47,110 bases of DNA from positions 1 to 47,110 of the forward strand of contig JAODAT010000086.1 of NCBI GenBank assembly GCA_025463565.1. The letters are read 5' to 3'. The position numbers and the translations under genes are program-made. A model generated the notes under the pieces. It was given only the letters and a program-made list of their open reading frames with translations. It was not told where the DNA came from and ran no database searches. This stretch comes from Microbacteriaceae bacterium (GTDB taxonomy: Bacteria; Actinomycetota; Actinomycetes; Actinomycetales; Microbacteriaceae). This document shows positions 1-7,915 of the stretch, piece by piece (the first letter of the stretch is position 1; each line of letters begins with the position of its first letter).

Positions 1-138
1 ATTTTCGAGCCGGGTTGCGCTGTAAGACGCGATGGGCCAGCTCCCGCTAGAGTAAATCTGCTCCGGCCATTGTCGGTCTTACCCCCAATGTCGAAATGTT
101 TGGAGGGGTCGCGGGGCCGTTCAGATGGGGTCAGTCGT
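1..138. other. Upstream non-coding stretch
   Basis: No gene, hairpin or clear promoter recognised. The frame of the propeller gene is open through it, with TTG at 70 and ATG at 88 as poorer starts. Confidence 0.5.
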
Positions 139-1518
139 ATGAAGCGCACAGTCGTCGTAGTTTTTGCCGCCGTTCTGGCGATCGGTGGCGCGGTGCTCGG
201 TGCTGGGGCGGCATCGGCTGCCCCACTGGTCCCGCCGATTCCGGTCCCGTCTGGCCCATCGGCTGTGGCATTCACTCCGGACGGTAAATACGCCTACATC
301 GCGGACACCACCGGCACCACGGTGTCGGTGATCGATGTGGCGACGAACACCCTGGATGTGGTGACGCCCTCGATCACGGTCGGCTCGAGCCCGGCCGGGG
401 TGGCAGTTAGCCCGGATGGTAAATATGTCTACGTCACCGATTCCGCCGGCACCACGGTTTCTGTGATCGATGTGGCGACGAACACCCTGGATGCGGTGAC
501 GCCCTCGATCACGGTCGGACCGAACCCACAAGGTGTGGCGTTCAGCCCGGATGGCAAATACGCGTATGTCACCACCACTTCCAACAGCTCGGTGACGGTG
601 ATCGATGTGGCGACGAACACCGTGGATGCGGTGACGCCGTTCATCGCGGTCGGATTCGCTCCGACGGAGGTTGCGGTCAGCCCGGACGGTAAATACGCCT
701 ATGTCACTAACCAGGGCGTCGACACGGTGTCGGTGATCGATGTGGCGACGAACACCCTGGATGCGGCGACGCCGACGATCCCGACCGGGTTCGGCCCGTT
801 CGGGGTGGCGTTCAGTCCGGATGGGAAGTACGCCTACGTGACGAACCACATTGGAGGCACGGTGTCGGTGATCGATGTCGCGACGAACAGCCCGGATGTG
901 CTGACGCCGTCGATCACGGTGGGAACGGACCCGCAGGGTGTGGCGTTCAGCCCTGATGGGAAGTACGCGTTTGTCACTAACCATGGCGGAACAACGGTGT
1001 CGGTGATCGATGTGGCGACGAACACCCTGGATGCGGTCACGCCGACGATCACGGTCGGCGCCGGACCAAAGGGCTTGGCGTTCAGCCCGGATGGGCGATA
1101 TGCCTACGTTGCCAATGACTCCGCCGACACGGTGTCGGTGATCTCGCTCGCAGCGTTCGGTTCGGCGTCGCCTCCCGCGGGATCCGTCCACTCGGCCTAC
1201 GCGTTCACCATCCCGGCCTTCAATACGACATCGTTCGCAGTGACCTCCGGGGCATTGCCGGCGGGTCTCGTGCTGAATGCGGCCACCGGGGCGATCACCG
1301 GAACACCCACCACGACGGGAACGTTCGCTTTTACGATCACCGCGACCGGCGGCGATGCGAACCCAGCCGTTCGGGCCTATACGATCACTATTGCTGCGGC
1401 ACTGGCGGCGACCGGTGCCTCGGTATCCCCGCTGGAACCGGGTGGTGCGCTGGCGGCGATTCTGATCGGCGGATTTTTCATGATCCGAGCCAGACGTCGA
1501 TCGGGAATTCGCCGCTAA
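139..1518 (+). CDS. Secreted YVTN seven-bladed beta-propeller protein with sortase-like anchor
   Basis: Predicted cell-surface propeller of 459 aa. The ATG at 139 is chosen because it begins a clean signal peptide (MKRT, then a hydrophobic stretch ending AASA). The same frame is open upstream to the window edge, but the extra residues do not look like a secretion signal. Residues about 43-340 are seven YVTN/NHL-like blades, six of exactly 45 aa, each with SPDGKYAYVT and VIDVATNT signatures. A putative Ig/cadherin-like domain follows (ALPAGL, TGAITGTP). The C-terminus has LAATG, a hydrophobic segment and an RARRR tail, the architecture of a sortase substrate; LAxTG resembles class E sortase motifs. 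Such propellers are usually surface binding proteins and the ligand is unknown. It stands alone and converges on the next gene with a 19 bp gap. Confidence 0.85.
   Translation: MKRTVVVVFAAVLAIGGAVLGAGAASAAPLVPPIPVPSGPSAVAFTPDGKYAYIADTTGTTVSVIDVATNTLDVVTPSITVGSSPAGVAVSPDGKYVYVTDSAGTTVSVIDVATNTLDAVTPSITVGPNPQGVAFSPDGKYAYVTTTSNSSVTVIDVATNTVDAVTPFIAVGFAPTEVAVSPDGKYAYVTNQGVDTVSVIDVATNTLDAATPTIPTGFGPFGVAFSPDGKYAYVTNHIGGTVSVIDVATNSPDVLTPSITVGTDPQGVAFSPDGKYAFVTNHGGTTVSVIDVATNTLDAVTPTITVGAGPKGLAFSPDGRYAYVANDSADTVSVISLAAFGSASPPAGSVHSAYAFTIPAFNTTSFAVTSGALPAGLVLNAATGAITGTPTTTGTFAFTITATGGDANPAVRAYTITIAAALAATGASVSPLEPGGALAAILIGGFFMIRARRRSGIRR
265..1155 (+). repeat. 135-bp in-frame tandem repeats encoding propeller blades
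   Basis: Six head-to-tail 135-bp units start at 265, 400, 535, 670, 805 and 940; a seventh divergent blade starts at 1075. Each unit opens with a GTGGC-type codon pair for VA and contains a nearly invariant stretch encoding VIDVATNT. Identity at DNA level, not only protein level, suggests recent duplication or ongoing gene conversion between blades. Confidence 0.85.
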
Positions 1519-1537
1519 GGCAATCAACGCACCCTCG

Positions 1538-2812
1538 CTACTGCGGCAGCGATCCGCCCGGTCGTCCGTTCTCGAAGCAGTAGTAGACAGTGCTGAACTC
1601 TGCAGCGAGCTCAGCCATCCGCACGCCGATCGATTTCGCGGCGCTGGCATCGCGCGCCAGCCGTCCGAGTAGCGCTCCGATTTCCTGAAGCTGTTCGGAG
1701 TCCATTCCGTGCCGGGTCACGTCGTGTGCCCCGATCCGGAGACCGAACGGATGCGGCGGGTTGTCCCCCGGCATCCGGCTGACCGAGACGATCAGGTTGG
1801 CTTCTTCGCACAGGGCGGCAAAGGCGTTCGCCTTGTCATGGGAGCCGAGGGGTACGAGGAACAGATTGCTGCGTGTCGCACCTCGGTCGGCAAACAACGG
1901 GGTCAGGCCTTCGGCGGCGAAGACGTCCGCGAGAGTGCGTGCGTTGCGGATGGTCTCCCGTGCGTACTCGTGCCCGAACTCCTCCATCTCTGCGACCGTG
2001 TACCCGAAAGAAAGCACCCGATTGTTCTGGTAGTTGGACATGAATTCGTTCGACGCGGTGTAGATCGGCTCCATCAGCTCGGGTGTCCTGGTGACGATCA
2101 CGCCGCCGACCGGCCCTGGGAAGCTTTTCTGGGTCGACGACGAGATGATGTCGGCGCCCTCCGTGAGTGGCGACTGGAACTGCCCGCCGGCGATCAGTCC
2201 GAGCGGATGCGCGGCGTCGTAGACGACCAACGCGCCCACTTCGTCCGCGGCCCTGCGCAGCAGTCCGAGGTCAAGCGGAAACAGCATCGCTTGCGAGCCG
2301 ACAACGATCATTGCGGGCTTGTTCAGACGAACGGATGCGAACAGCGCTTCTTCATCGAGAGTGACTCCATCCGCGGCGAACGGAACAGGGATGACGCGAC
2401 CCGCCAGGTGACCGCCCCACCCGGCCGCCCGTAGGGAGAAGTGGCCGAGGCTCGACGCCGAGCCGACCATGATGGTGTCATCGCGCCCAACAAGCGCGCC
2501 GATGGTGATCGCATTCGCAAGACTGCCGGTGGGTGCCCGAAGGTCTGCGGCCGCGCCCTTGAACATGCTGGTCGTCATCTCCATGATCAACTCTTCAGCG
2601 GCATCGAGGTATCGGCCGCCCTGGTGGTGCCGGCTGTGAAGGCCGCTCGAGATTCCCTTTTCGGCGAACCCGCTGCTGAGCGCGAGCCGTGCGCGGGGGC
2701 TCAGCGAATTCGTCGCGGCGTTCAGGTTGATGGTTCCCGAGTCACGCCACGTGGTGTGTGCGTGCTCCAGGGAATCGAGACGTGCAGCGGCAGCCGACGG
2801 AGAGAGTGTCAT
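1538..2812 (-). CDS. SHMT-like PLP-dependent enzyme (fold type I)
   Basis: Cytosolic PLP enzyme of 424 aa related to serine hydroxymethyltransferase. Seen: a YDAAH block (Asp199, His202) that would hold the pyridine nitrogen and ring, and a Schiff-base lysine at Lys229 in SSSTQKSFPGP followed by a GG turn. In true SHMT this segment reads T-T-H-K with an Arg after the GP. Here the His is Gln and the Arg is Val, so the enzyme is probably a divergent family member, perhaps a hydroxy-amino-acid aldolase or transferase, rather than housekeeping GlyA. It is the last gene of the leftward operon and its ATG overlaps the amidase stop (ATGA at 2809-2812). Its role in the amidase/cyclase/urease locus is inferred from position only. 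Confidence 0.75.
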   Translation of the reverse strand: MTLSPSAAAARLDSLEHAHTTWRDSGTINLNAATNSLSPRARLALSSGFAEKGISSGLHSRHHQGGRYLDAAEELIMEMTTSMFKGAAADLRAPTGSLANAITIGALVGRDDTIMVGSASSLGHFSLRAAGWGGHLAGRVIPVPFAADGVTLDEEALFASVRLNKPAMIVVGSQAMLFPLDLGLLRRAADEVGALVVYDAAHPLGLIAGGQFQSPLTEGADIISSSTQKSFPGPVGGVIVTRTPELMEPIYTASNEFMSNYQNNRVLSFGYTVAEMEEFGHEYARETIRNARTLADVFAAEGLTPLFADRGATRSNLFLVPLGSHDKANAFAALCEEANLIVSVSRMPGDNPPHPFGLRIGAHDVTRHGMDSEQLQEIGALLGRLARDASAAKSIGVRMAELAAEFSTVYYCFENGRPGGSLPQ

Positions 2813-4176
2813 TGCGGTGATCCATCCAGAGGGTTCGACGAGGATTCGGGGAGCGGGGGCAGCGAACCTCCGAGAGCGCTCTCGATCAGGCTCGCGGCGT
2901 ACAGCGCGTCTTCATCGCGGTCCTCGCGTGCGACGATCTGCACGCCGATCGGCAGGCCGTCACCCGATGTGCCGCAACGAACGACCACCGCCGGCAATCC
3001 CAGCAGTGTGACCATTCGGGTGGGGCGATCGAGAGTGGACCGATCGGGCTGGCTGCCCGGTTCAATGAGGAATGCGGGCTCGGTCGCCACGGGCATGAGC
3101 ACAACGTCGACCCTGTCGAAATGCCACGCGAATCGCTCACGAATCTGATTGATGCGGGAATGGATGTCTGTGCGCAGCGGACGAAGCGGTCGCACCAGAA
3201 GCCGAGCGACGAGCGGACTGAGAAGCTCTTCGCGTCCGGCGGCGAACCAGGCGATCTCGGGCAGCCCCTCGGAGTCGCGCAGTTCCGCGAGGAGGGACGC
3301 CGCGGTCGCCGACCCAGGATCATCGATGGCGTCAGCGGGAACGTCGGAATCGATGAGGGCGTCTACCGCTGCCCTGACGGCCAATAACACATCGGGGGAG
3401 ACGTCATCCACGAACCAGGCGGCGCGTCCAACGCGAGGTGCATCGAGTGCCTTTCCGGATCCGACCTCGAGGAGCAGCTTCAGGTCGCTGATGGCCCTGG
3501 CCAGGAACCCCGGGGTTTGCATGTCGCGTTGCAGGTAAGACGGGCGGGTCGGCGGCGGCAGCTCTGCGAATTGCGGCAACTGCCCGTCGACCGGCAATCG
3601 CCCGGGAGTCGGGCGCAGGGCAGCGATCCCGGTGCAGTGCGCCGGAAATCGCAGTGAACCGCCGAAGTCTGTGCCGATTCCGAAGGACACCATGCCGGCG
3701 GCCACCGCAGCGCTGTCGCCACCGCTCGATCCCCCGGGAGTTCTCTCGGCCGCCCACGGATTGTGTGTCTGGCCCGCGATCGGACTCCACGCCTCCAGAT
3801 TGCCGATACCGAACTCGGAGCAGTTGGTCTTGCCGACCATGATGGCGCCGGCATCCATGATCCGCTGCACCAGCGTGGCTGTTCGTGTGGGGCGGTGTTC
3901 GCGGAGGATGCGACTTCCCGCTGTTGCGGCAAATCCCGCGACCTCGATCGTGTCTTTCACACTGAAGGGCAGGCCGCTGAGCGGCAATCGCGAACTCGTC
4001 TCGAGTGCATTGGCTCGTGTCCGCGCGCCTGCCCGGTCGACTGTGATGAAAGCGTTCAGCCTGACTTCGTCCGAATCGATCCTCGCGAGGCTCGCATCGA
4101 CAAGCTCTGAGGCGGAAAACTCTCCGCTTCCAAGGCGCGCCAACAGGCTCGATGCGGATTCGGAGAGGTCGATCAT
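2809..4176 (-). CDS. Amidase signature family hydrolase
   Basis: 455-aa amidase of the GatA/malonamidase/ureidomalonase superfamily, hydrolysing a C-N amide or ureido bond. Seen: catalytic Lys74 in GLPFSVKDTIEVAG, cis-Ser150 in the GGSSGG loop and nucleophile Ser174 in GTDFGGSLR. The 24-residue cis-Ser to Ser spacing is the classical one. The C-terminal half is the variable substrate-binding region, so the substrate cannot be read. It is not GatA by context, since no gatB/gatC is adjacent. It starts 8 bp after the cyclase stop and overlaps the SHMT-like start by 4 bp. Allophanate hydrolase or ureidomalonase-type activity would fit the neighbouring urease, but this is inference. Confidence 0.85.
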   Translation of the reverse strand: MIDLSESASSLLARLGSGEFSASELVDASLARIDSDEVRLNAFITVDRAGARTRANALETSSRLPLSGLPFSVKDTIEVAGFAATAGSRILREHRPTRTATLVQRIMDAGAIMVGKTNCSEFGIGNLEAWSPIAGQTHNPWAAERTPGGSSGGDSAAVAAGMVSFGIGTDFGGSLRFPAHCTGIAALRPTPGRLPVDGQLPQFAELPPPTRPSYLQRDMQTPGFLARAISDLKLLLEVGSGKALDAPRVGRAAWFVDDVSPDVLLAVRAAVDALIDSDVPADAIDDPGSATAASLLAELRDSEGLPEIAWFAAGREELLSPLVARLLVRPLRPLRTDIHSRINQIRERFAWHFDRVDVVLMPVATEPAFLIEPGSQPDRSTLDRPTRMVTLLGLPAVVVRCGTSGDGLPIGVQIVAREDRDEDALYAASLIESALGGSLPPLPESSSNPLDGSPQ

Positions 4177-4184
4177 CGGTGGGG

Positions 4185-4892
4185 TCAGTCGATCCAGGCG
4201 AAGGCGCGCACGGGAGAGCCGCTCGAACCGGGTACCGGCAAGGGAGCGGCGGCGAAGTCGACCCGCATTCCCCGAAGTCGACCGAGATTCGTCAGTCCCT
4301 CAATGATGTAGATGTCATTGGCGAGGCAGATCTTGTGTGCTGGCCACGGGTTCGTCTCGGGAGGCTCATAGGCCCGATCGACGATCGTGCGCTGGTAGGC
4401 GTGCTCGAAGCACGCGGTCTCGACGCCGACTGCCGTGACACCACGGTCGACGAACCACTGTGCCGCCTCAATCGTGACGTAGGTCTGGTGCTCGAGGTAG
4501 TGGTCGAGGTCACCCGCGGGCTCGTCCACGAACAGCAGCGCGATGTCACCGGCGTGCAGGTCGGTGCCTGCAGCCTCGAGATCGTCGGCCGAAATGCCCC
4601 GACCGCGAGCGCCGGTCACGTCAAGAACAACTGCCTCGCCGACCAGCCGGGACAGGTCGATCGCATCGATCGCTGCGCCATCGGCGACGACGTGGGACGG
4701 CGCGTCCACGTGCGTGCCGAGATGGTCGCCGATGGTCCACATGCACTGGCTCGTGTTGTCGCCGAGGCTCCAGTCGCGCAGGAACTCGACCTGCACTTCC
4801 CGCACCATCCAGCCTTCGTTTACTCGTCGACCACCGAGCGCGACGAGGGTGTCGCGCGTCATGGGCCGGGTGAGGTCGACGAGCTGCCTCAT
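4185..4892 (-). CDS. Cyclase family metal-dependent hydrolase (kynurenine formamidase-like)
   Basis: 235-aa member of the cyclase family (PF04199), which includes kynurenine formamidase and isatin hydrolase; members open formamide or cyclic amide bonds with a divalent metal. Seen: the metal motif H57-LGT-H61-V-D63-APS-H67. The start is set at 4892 because this ATG overlaps the TGA of the upstream regulator (ATGA 4889-4892); a longer in-frame extension to 4940 lies inside that regulator and has no support. Second gene of a tightly coupled leftward operon (regulator, cyclase, amidase, SHMT-like). Probably acts before or after the amidase on the same imported compound. Confidence 0.85.
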   Translation of the reverse strand: MRQLVDLTRPMTRDTLVALGGRRVNEGWMVREVQVEFLRDWSLGDNTSQCMWTIGDHLGTHVDAPSHVVADGAAIDAIDLSRLVGEAVVLDVTGARGRGISADDLEAAGTDLHAGDIALLFVDEPAGDLDHYLEHQTYVTIEAAQWFVDRGVTAVGVETACFEHAYQRTIVDRAYEPPETNPWPAHKICLANDIYIIEGLTNLGRLRGMRVDFAAAPLPVPGSSGSPVRAFAWID

Positions 4893-5560
4893 TTGGCAGA
4901 CGCCGTGGTGTCCGGTCGCGGGGAGCCGTTCGCGCGCCACTGCAGCAGGGCGTCCCGCCCCTCGATCAGGTCAAGGCGGGTGATCTGCTCGACCAGGTCT
5001 GCTCGTCGAGACGCAATTGCCCTGAGTACAGCGCGTCGGTGTTCGAGCAGCCAGTCGGTCTGACCGGGGAACTGGGAATACGAGTAGCGCAGATGCTGGC
5101 TTCTCTCGCGAACCATCGTGACGATGTCGAGAAACATGCGACCGGGTGACGCTGCCATCGTCGTGCGCACGATGTCGTCGTGGGCGTGAAAGAACTTGTC
5201 GGGCTGGTCGAGCAGACCCTCGAGCGCCACGGTCATGTCAGTCAGCTCGGCGACCTGGTCGTCGGTGATCGCTTCCGTCGCTCTGCGGAACGCGAGCGGT
5301 TCCAGTTCGATCCTGATGATGTAGAGGTCACGGATGTCGTCGTCGGTCAGGTCGGGAACGGTGACGCCCTTGCGTGGCACGACCGTGACCAGACGCTCAC
5401 CCTCGAGCTTTCGGATCGCCTCGCGAAGCGGAACCCGGCTGAGGCCGAACTGTTCCGCAATCTCTTTCTGGTCCAGGCGGGTGCCGGGCTTGAGCGTTCC
5501 GTCCAAGATCTGCTGCCGAAGCATGACATAGCTGTCGTCGTAAAAAGTATTCAGCGCCAT
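4889..5560 (-). CDS. GntR family regulator (FCD domain)
   Basis: 223-aa FadR-type regulator. Residues about 5-70 form the winged helix (TRLDQKEIAEQFGLSRVPLREAI), followed by an all-alpha FCD ligand domain with the FFHAHDD and EHRRAVL segments. The last canonical FCD His is not evident. The ATG at 5560 is preferred over ATG 5575 and TTG 5605 because a TATACT hexamer ends six bases before it, fitting a leaderless mRNA. It is the first gene of the leftward operon and divergent from the phosphotriesterase-family gene. GTATAC palindromes in the shared intergenic region, one overlapping its own -10, suggest autoregulation and control of both arms; the effector is probably a pathway carboxylate. Confidence 0.85.
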   Translation of the reverse strand: MALNTFYDDSYVMLRQQILDGTLKPGTRLDQKEIAEQFGLSRVPLREAIRKLEGERLVTVVPRKGVTVPDLTDDDIRDLYIIRIELEPLAFRRATEAITDDQVAELTDMTVALEGLLDQPDKFFHAHDDIVRTTMAASPGRMFLDIVTMVRERSQHLRYSYSQFPGQTDWLLEHRRAVLRAIASRRADLVEQITRLDLIEGRDALLQWRANGSPRPDTTASAK

Positions 5561-5564
5561 GGCA

Positions 5565-5683
5565 AAAGTATACATATCGCTGTTGGGAATGAATGTGAGT
5601 AGCAATCAATGCCGCCAAATCAGCGTTTAAGTAACACGGTTGAAACATTTTGTATACGCAGCTGAAACGGTTGTGTACTCAAC
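5565..5683. promoter_or_regulatory. Divergent control region with GTATAC-type operator candidates
   Basis: Between the GntR gene and the phosphotriesterase-family gene lie GTATAC at 5568-5573 (overlapping the leftward -10), TTGTATACG around 5651-5658, and the near-palindrome GTTGTGTACTCAAC at 5670-5683. FadR-type GntR proteins commonly bind short palindromes with a GTnnnAC or GTATAC-like core, so these are the likely operators. The assignment to this regulator is inference from position. Confidence 0.5.
5567..5572 (-). promoter_or_regulatory. -10 hexamer of a leaderless promoter for the GntR gene
   Basis: TATACT on the minus strand is followed by six bases and then the ATG at 5560, placing the transcription start on the start codon. 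No Shine-Dalgarno is present in this gap. No good -35 was seen. Confidence 0.5.
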
Positions 5684-5713
5684 TGGCTAATGCCACACGA
5701 ACAAAGGATTTCA

Positions 5714-6796
5714 ATGACAGGCACTATCCGCACCGTACTTGGAGACATAGACGCCTCCGACCTGGGCGTCACCATGACGCACGAGCACTGCCTCGTCGAC
5801 CTCCGCAACTGGTTCATCGAGCCGACGGAAGCGTCGCGCCGCGCTGACATGGACAAGCCGATCGAGATGTCGATGCTTGGCGAGATTCGTCGCCGGCAGA
5901 TGAGCACGACCCGATCGAACCTGATCCTCTCCGACGAGGAGATCGCCGTGCAGGAGCTCGGTCACTACACCGGACTGGGCGGCGGCTCGATCGTGGACGC
6001 ATCGTGCATCGGCATCGGGCGAGACCCGGTCGCCCTCCAGCGCATCTCCCGCAAGGCGGGCCTCAACATCGTGATGGGCACCGGGTTCTATGTCGACGGC
6101 GCACATCCGGACTTCGTGAAGGACGCCTCCATCGATGAGCTGGCCCAGGTGATGATCGACGACATCGAAAAGGGATCCGGCCCGTTCCATGTGAAGGCGG
6201 GCGTGATCGGCGAGGTCGGTATCAGCGGCATAAAGAAAGGTGACGGCACCCGCAAGACGTCGGCGATAACCGACGACGAAGAGAAGTCATTGCGCGCTTC
6301 GGCGCGTGCGGCGATCAAGACCGGAGTCGCGGTCAGCGTGCACACCGACATCCGCCCGCCGCTCGCGGCGCCGCTCGCGGTCGAGATCCTCGAAGACGAG
6401 GGCCTGCCCGTCAATCGCATGATCATCGGTCACCTCGACCAGGTGCATGACTTCGACTACACGATGTCGGTCGCCGAGCGCGGCGCGTACGTGCAGTACG
6501 ACGCGTGGGGGCGCGAGTACTACCGCGAAGAGTGGGGCTACGGCATCGTGATGGGCCAGGACATCTGGCGTGCGGACTACGTCAAGCGGCTGATCGACGA
6601 GGGATTCGGCGACCACATCCTCTTCGCCCAGGACGTCTGTTTCAAATCTGACCTTCGCACCTACGGCGGCTACGGCTACGGCCACATCCTGAAAAGCATC
6701 GTTCCGATGCTTGAAGCCAAAGGGGTTTCCCCTGAAGCGATCCAGACGATCCTCGTCGACAATCCCGCCCGCGCGCTGACGCTCGCCAAAGCGTAA
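5714..6796 (+). CDS. Phosphotriesterase-family amidohydrolase
   Basis: 360-aa TIM-barrel metal hydrolase of the PTE/PHP family, which includes lactonases, phosphotriesterases and enzymes of unknown substrate. Seen: H23-E-H25 (THEHC) for the alpha metal, a bridging acidic residue Glu167 in GVIGEVGIS as in PHP-type members rather than a carbamylated Lys, His210 in VSVHTD, His240 in IIGHLD and Asp307 in LFAQDV. The ATG at 5714 has an AAAGGA Shine-Dalgarno six bases upstream; the ATG at 5690 in the same frame has none. First gene of the rightward operon leading into the ABC importer and urease, so it probably hydrolyses the imported compound or its product. The true substrate is unknown. Confidence 0.85.
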   Translation: MTGTIRTVLGDIDASDLGVTMTHEHCLVDLRNWFIEPTEASRRADMDKPIEMSMLGEIRRRQMSTTRSNLILSDEEIAVQELGHYTGLGGGSIVDASCIGIGRDPVALQRISRKAGLNIVMGTGFYVDGAHPDFVKDASIDELAQVMIDDIEKGSGPFHVKAGVIGEVGISGIKKGDGTRKTSAITDDEEKSLRASARAAIKTGVAVSVHTDIRPPLAAPLAVEILEDEGLPVNRMIIGHLDQVHDFDYTMSVAERGAYVQYDAWGREYYREEWGYGIVMGQDIWRADYVKRLIDEGFGDHILFAQDVCFKSDLRTYGGYGYGHILKSIVPMLEAKGVSPEAIQTILVDNPARALTLAKA

Positions 6797-6862
6797 GGGC
6801 CCCCATGTGTTCCACAGCACCACTCGAATTGCACCATCCACACATCGATCGGAGCCATTGCA

Positions 6863-7915
6863 ATGAAACCCTCACCCCGTCCTAGGCGGCTGCTCGTCGC
6901 CGGCGCACTGACCGTTGCCGCCTTCATGGCGCTCACCGGATGTGCGGCGCAGGCCACGCCGGCCTCGACACCCTCCGCAGGAGCCAAAGCCGCCACGAAG
7001 CCGGCAAAACTGACAACCGTCAACGTCGGCATCACCGGCGCGACGGCGCCCCCCACCTTTCTTCCCCTCATCGCCCAGCAGACGGGAATCGCGGCGAAGA
7101 ACAACATCAAGATCAACTTCGTCACGATCGCGCCAAACGTCACCGCCCAGACGCTCAGCCAGGGATCCATCGACATCCTGGCCGCGCCGTCCGTCGAGAC
7201 CGCGACACTGCAGGGCGCGCCTTTCCAGATCGTCGCCGGCGCCGCACTCAGCTACTGGCACCTCGTCGCATCGAAGAGCATCACGTCATGGAAGGACCTG
7301 GCCGGCAAGACCGTGGCGCTTCCGTGCGGTGTTGGCGCCACCTGTGACGCCTTCATCGATGAACTGCTGACGACGCACCATGTCAACCCCGCATCGGTCA
7401 CCTTCATCAATGGCACGGCCCAGGGCACGTACGCCGCCATCGCGGCCGGTTCGGTCGATGCCGCGCTGACCACGGCTCCGTACACGTATGCGCTGACCAC
7501 GGCAGGCAAGACGAAGGAGTTCGACGTCAGCTCGTCGAAGCCGTACCTGTCGACACAATTCACCGCGGCAACGAGCTACATCACCAGCAATCCCGCGGTG
7601 ATCGCGGGCTTCGTCGCATCGATGGTCGAGGCGGAGAAGCAGCTGAGCACCCAGCCGGTTTCGTCGAAGACCCTGAACACCATCGATGCCTTCGAGCAGA
7701 CCGCCGGAATCGACCCGACCACGCTCGACCAGAAGCAGTTCCTCACGGAATTCGCGAAGGACAAGAGCTGGCAGCTGGTTCCCACCAAGGCCCTGATCGA
7801 TCGGGACCTCAAGCTGATCGCCTCGGCCAGCCCGACTCTCGCCTTTGCGGTATCGCAGGAGTCGTTCTCGAAGATGGTTTACCAGATTCCAGAATTCAAA
7901 GGCCAGTATGAGTAA
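6863..7915 (+). CDS. ABC importer substrate-binding lipoprotein, NitT/TauT (NMT1) type
   Basis: 350-aa extracytoplasmic binding protein. Lipobox LTGC puts the lipidated Cys at residue 27, followed by a Ser/Thr/Ala-rich linker. The mature part starts with NVGITGATAPPTFLPLIAQQ, typical of NMT1/SsuA-like proteins that bind nitrate, taurine, sulfonates, pyrimidines or small carboxylates. It sits 66 bp after the phosphotriesterase-family gene and its last codons overlap the ATPase start. With the downstream ATPase and permease it completes an importer. Because urease follows, a nitrogen-rich ligand (urea-like, pyrimidine or hydantoin-like) is plausible but not proven. Confidence 0.85.
   Translation: MKPSPRPRRLLVAGALTVAAFMALTGCAAQATPASTPSAGAKAATKPAKLTTVNVGITGATAPPTFLPLIAQQTGIAAKNNIKINFVTIAPNVTAQTLSQGSIDILAAPSVETATLQGAPFQIVAGAALSYWHLVASKSITSWKDLAGKTVALPCGVGATCDAFIDELLTTHHVNPASVTFINGTAQGTYAAIAAGSVDAALTTAPYTYALTTAGKTKEFDVSSSKPYLSTQFTAATSYITSNPAVIAGFVASMVEAEKQLSTQPVSSKTLNTIDAFEQTAGIDPTTLDQKQFLTEFAKDKSWQLVPTKALIDRDLKLIASASPTLAFAVSQESFSKMVYQIPEFKGQYE

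Noticed and set aside
265-1155. CRISPR-like or minisatellite array
   Set aside because: Units are 135 bp, in frame, and encode propeller blades; there are no short repeats with unique spacers.
121-1650. 509-aa antisense open frame opposite the propeller gene
   Set aside because: It is Arg/His-rich and repetitive only because it mirrors the 135-bp coding repeats; no start signal or domain.
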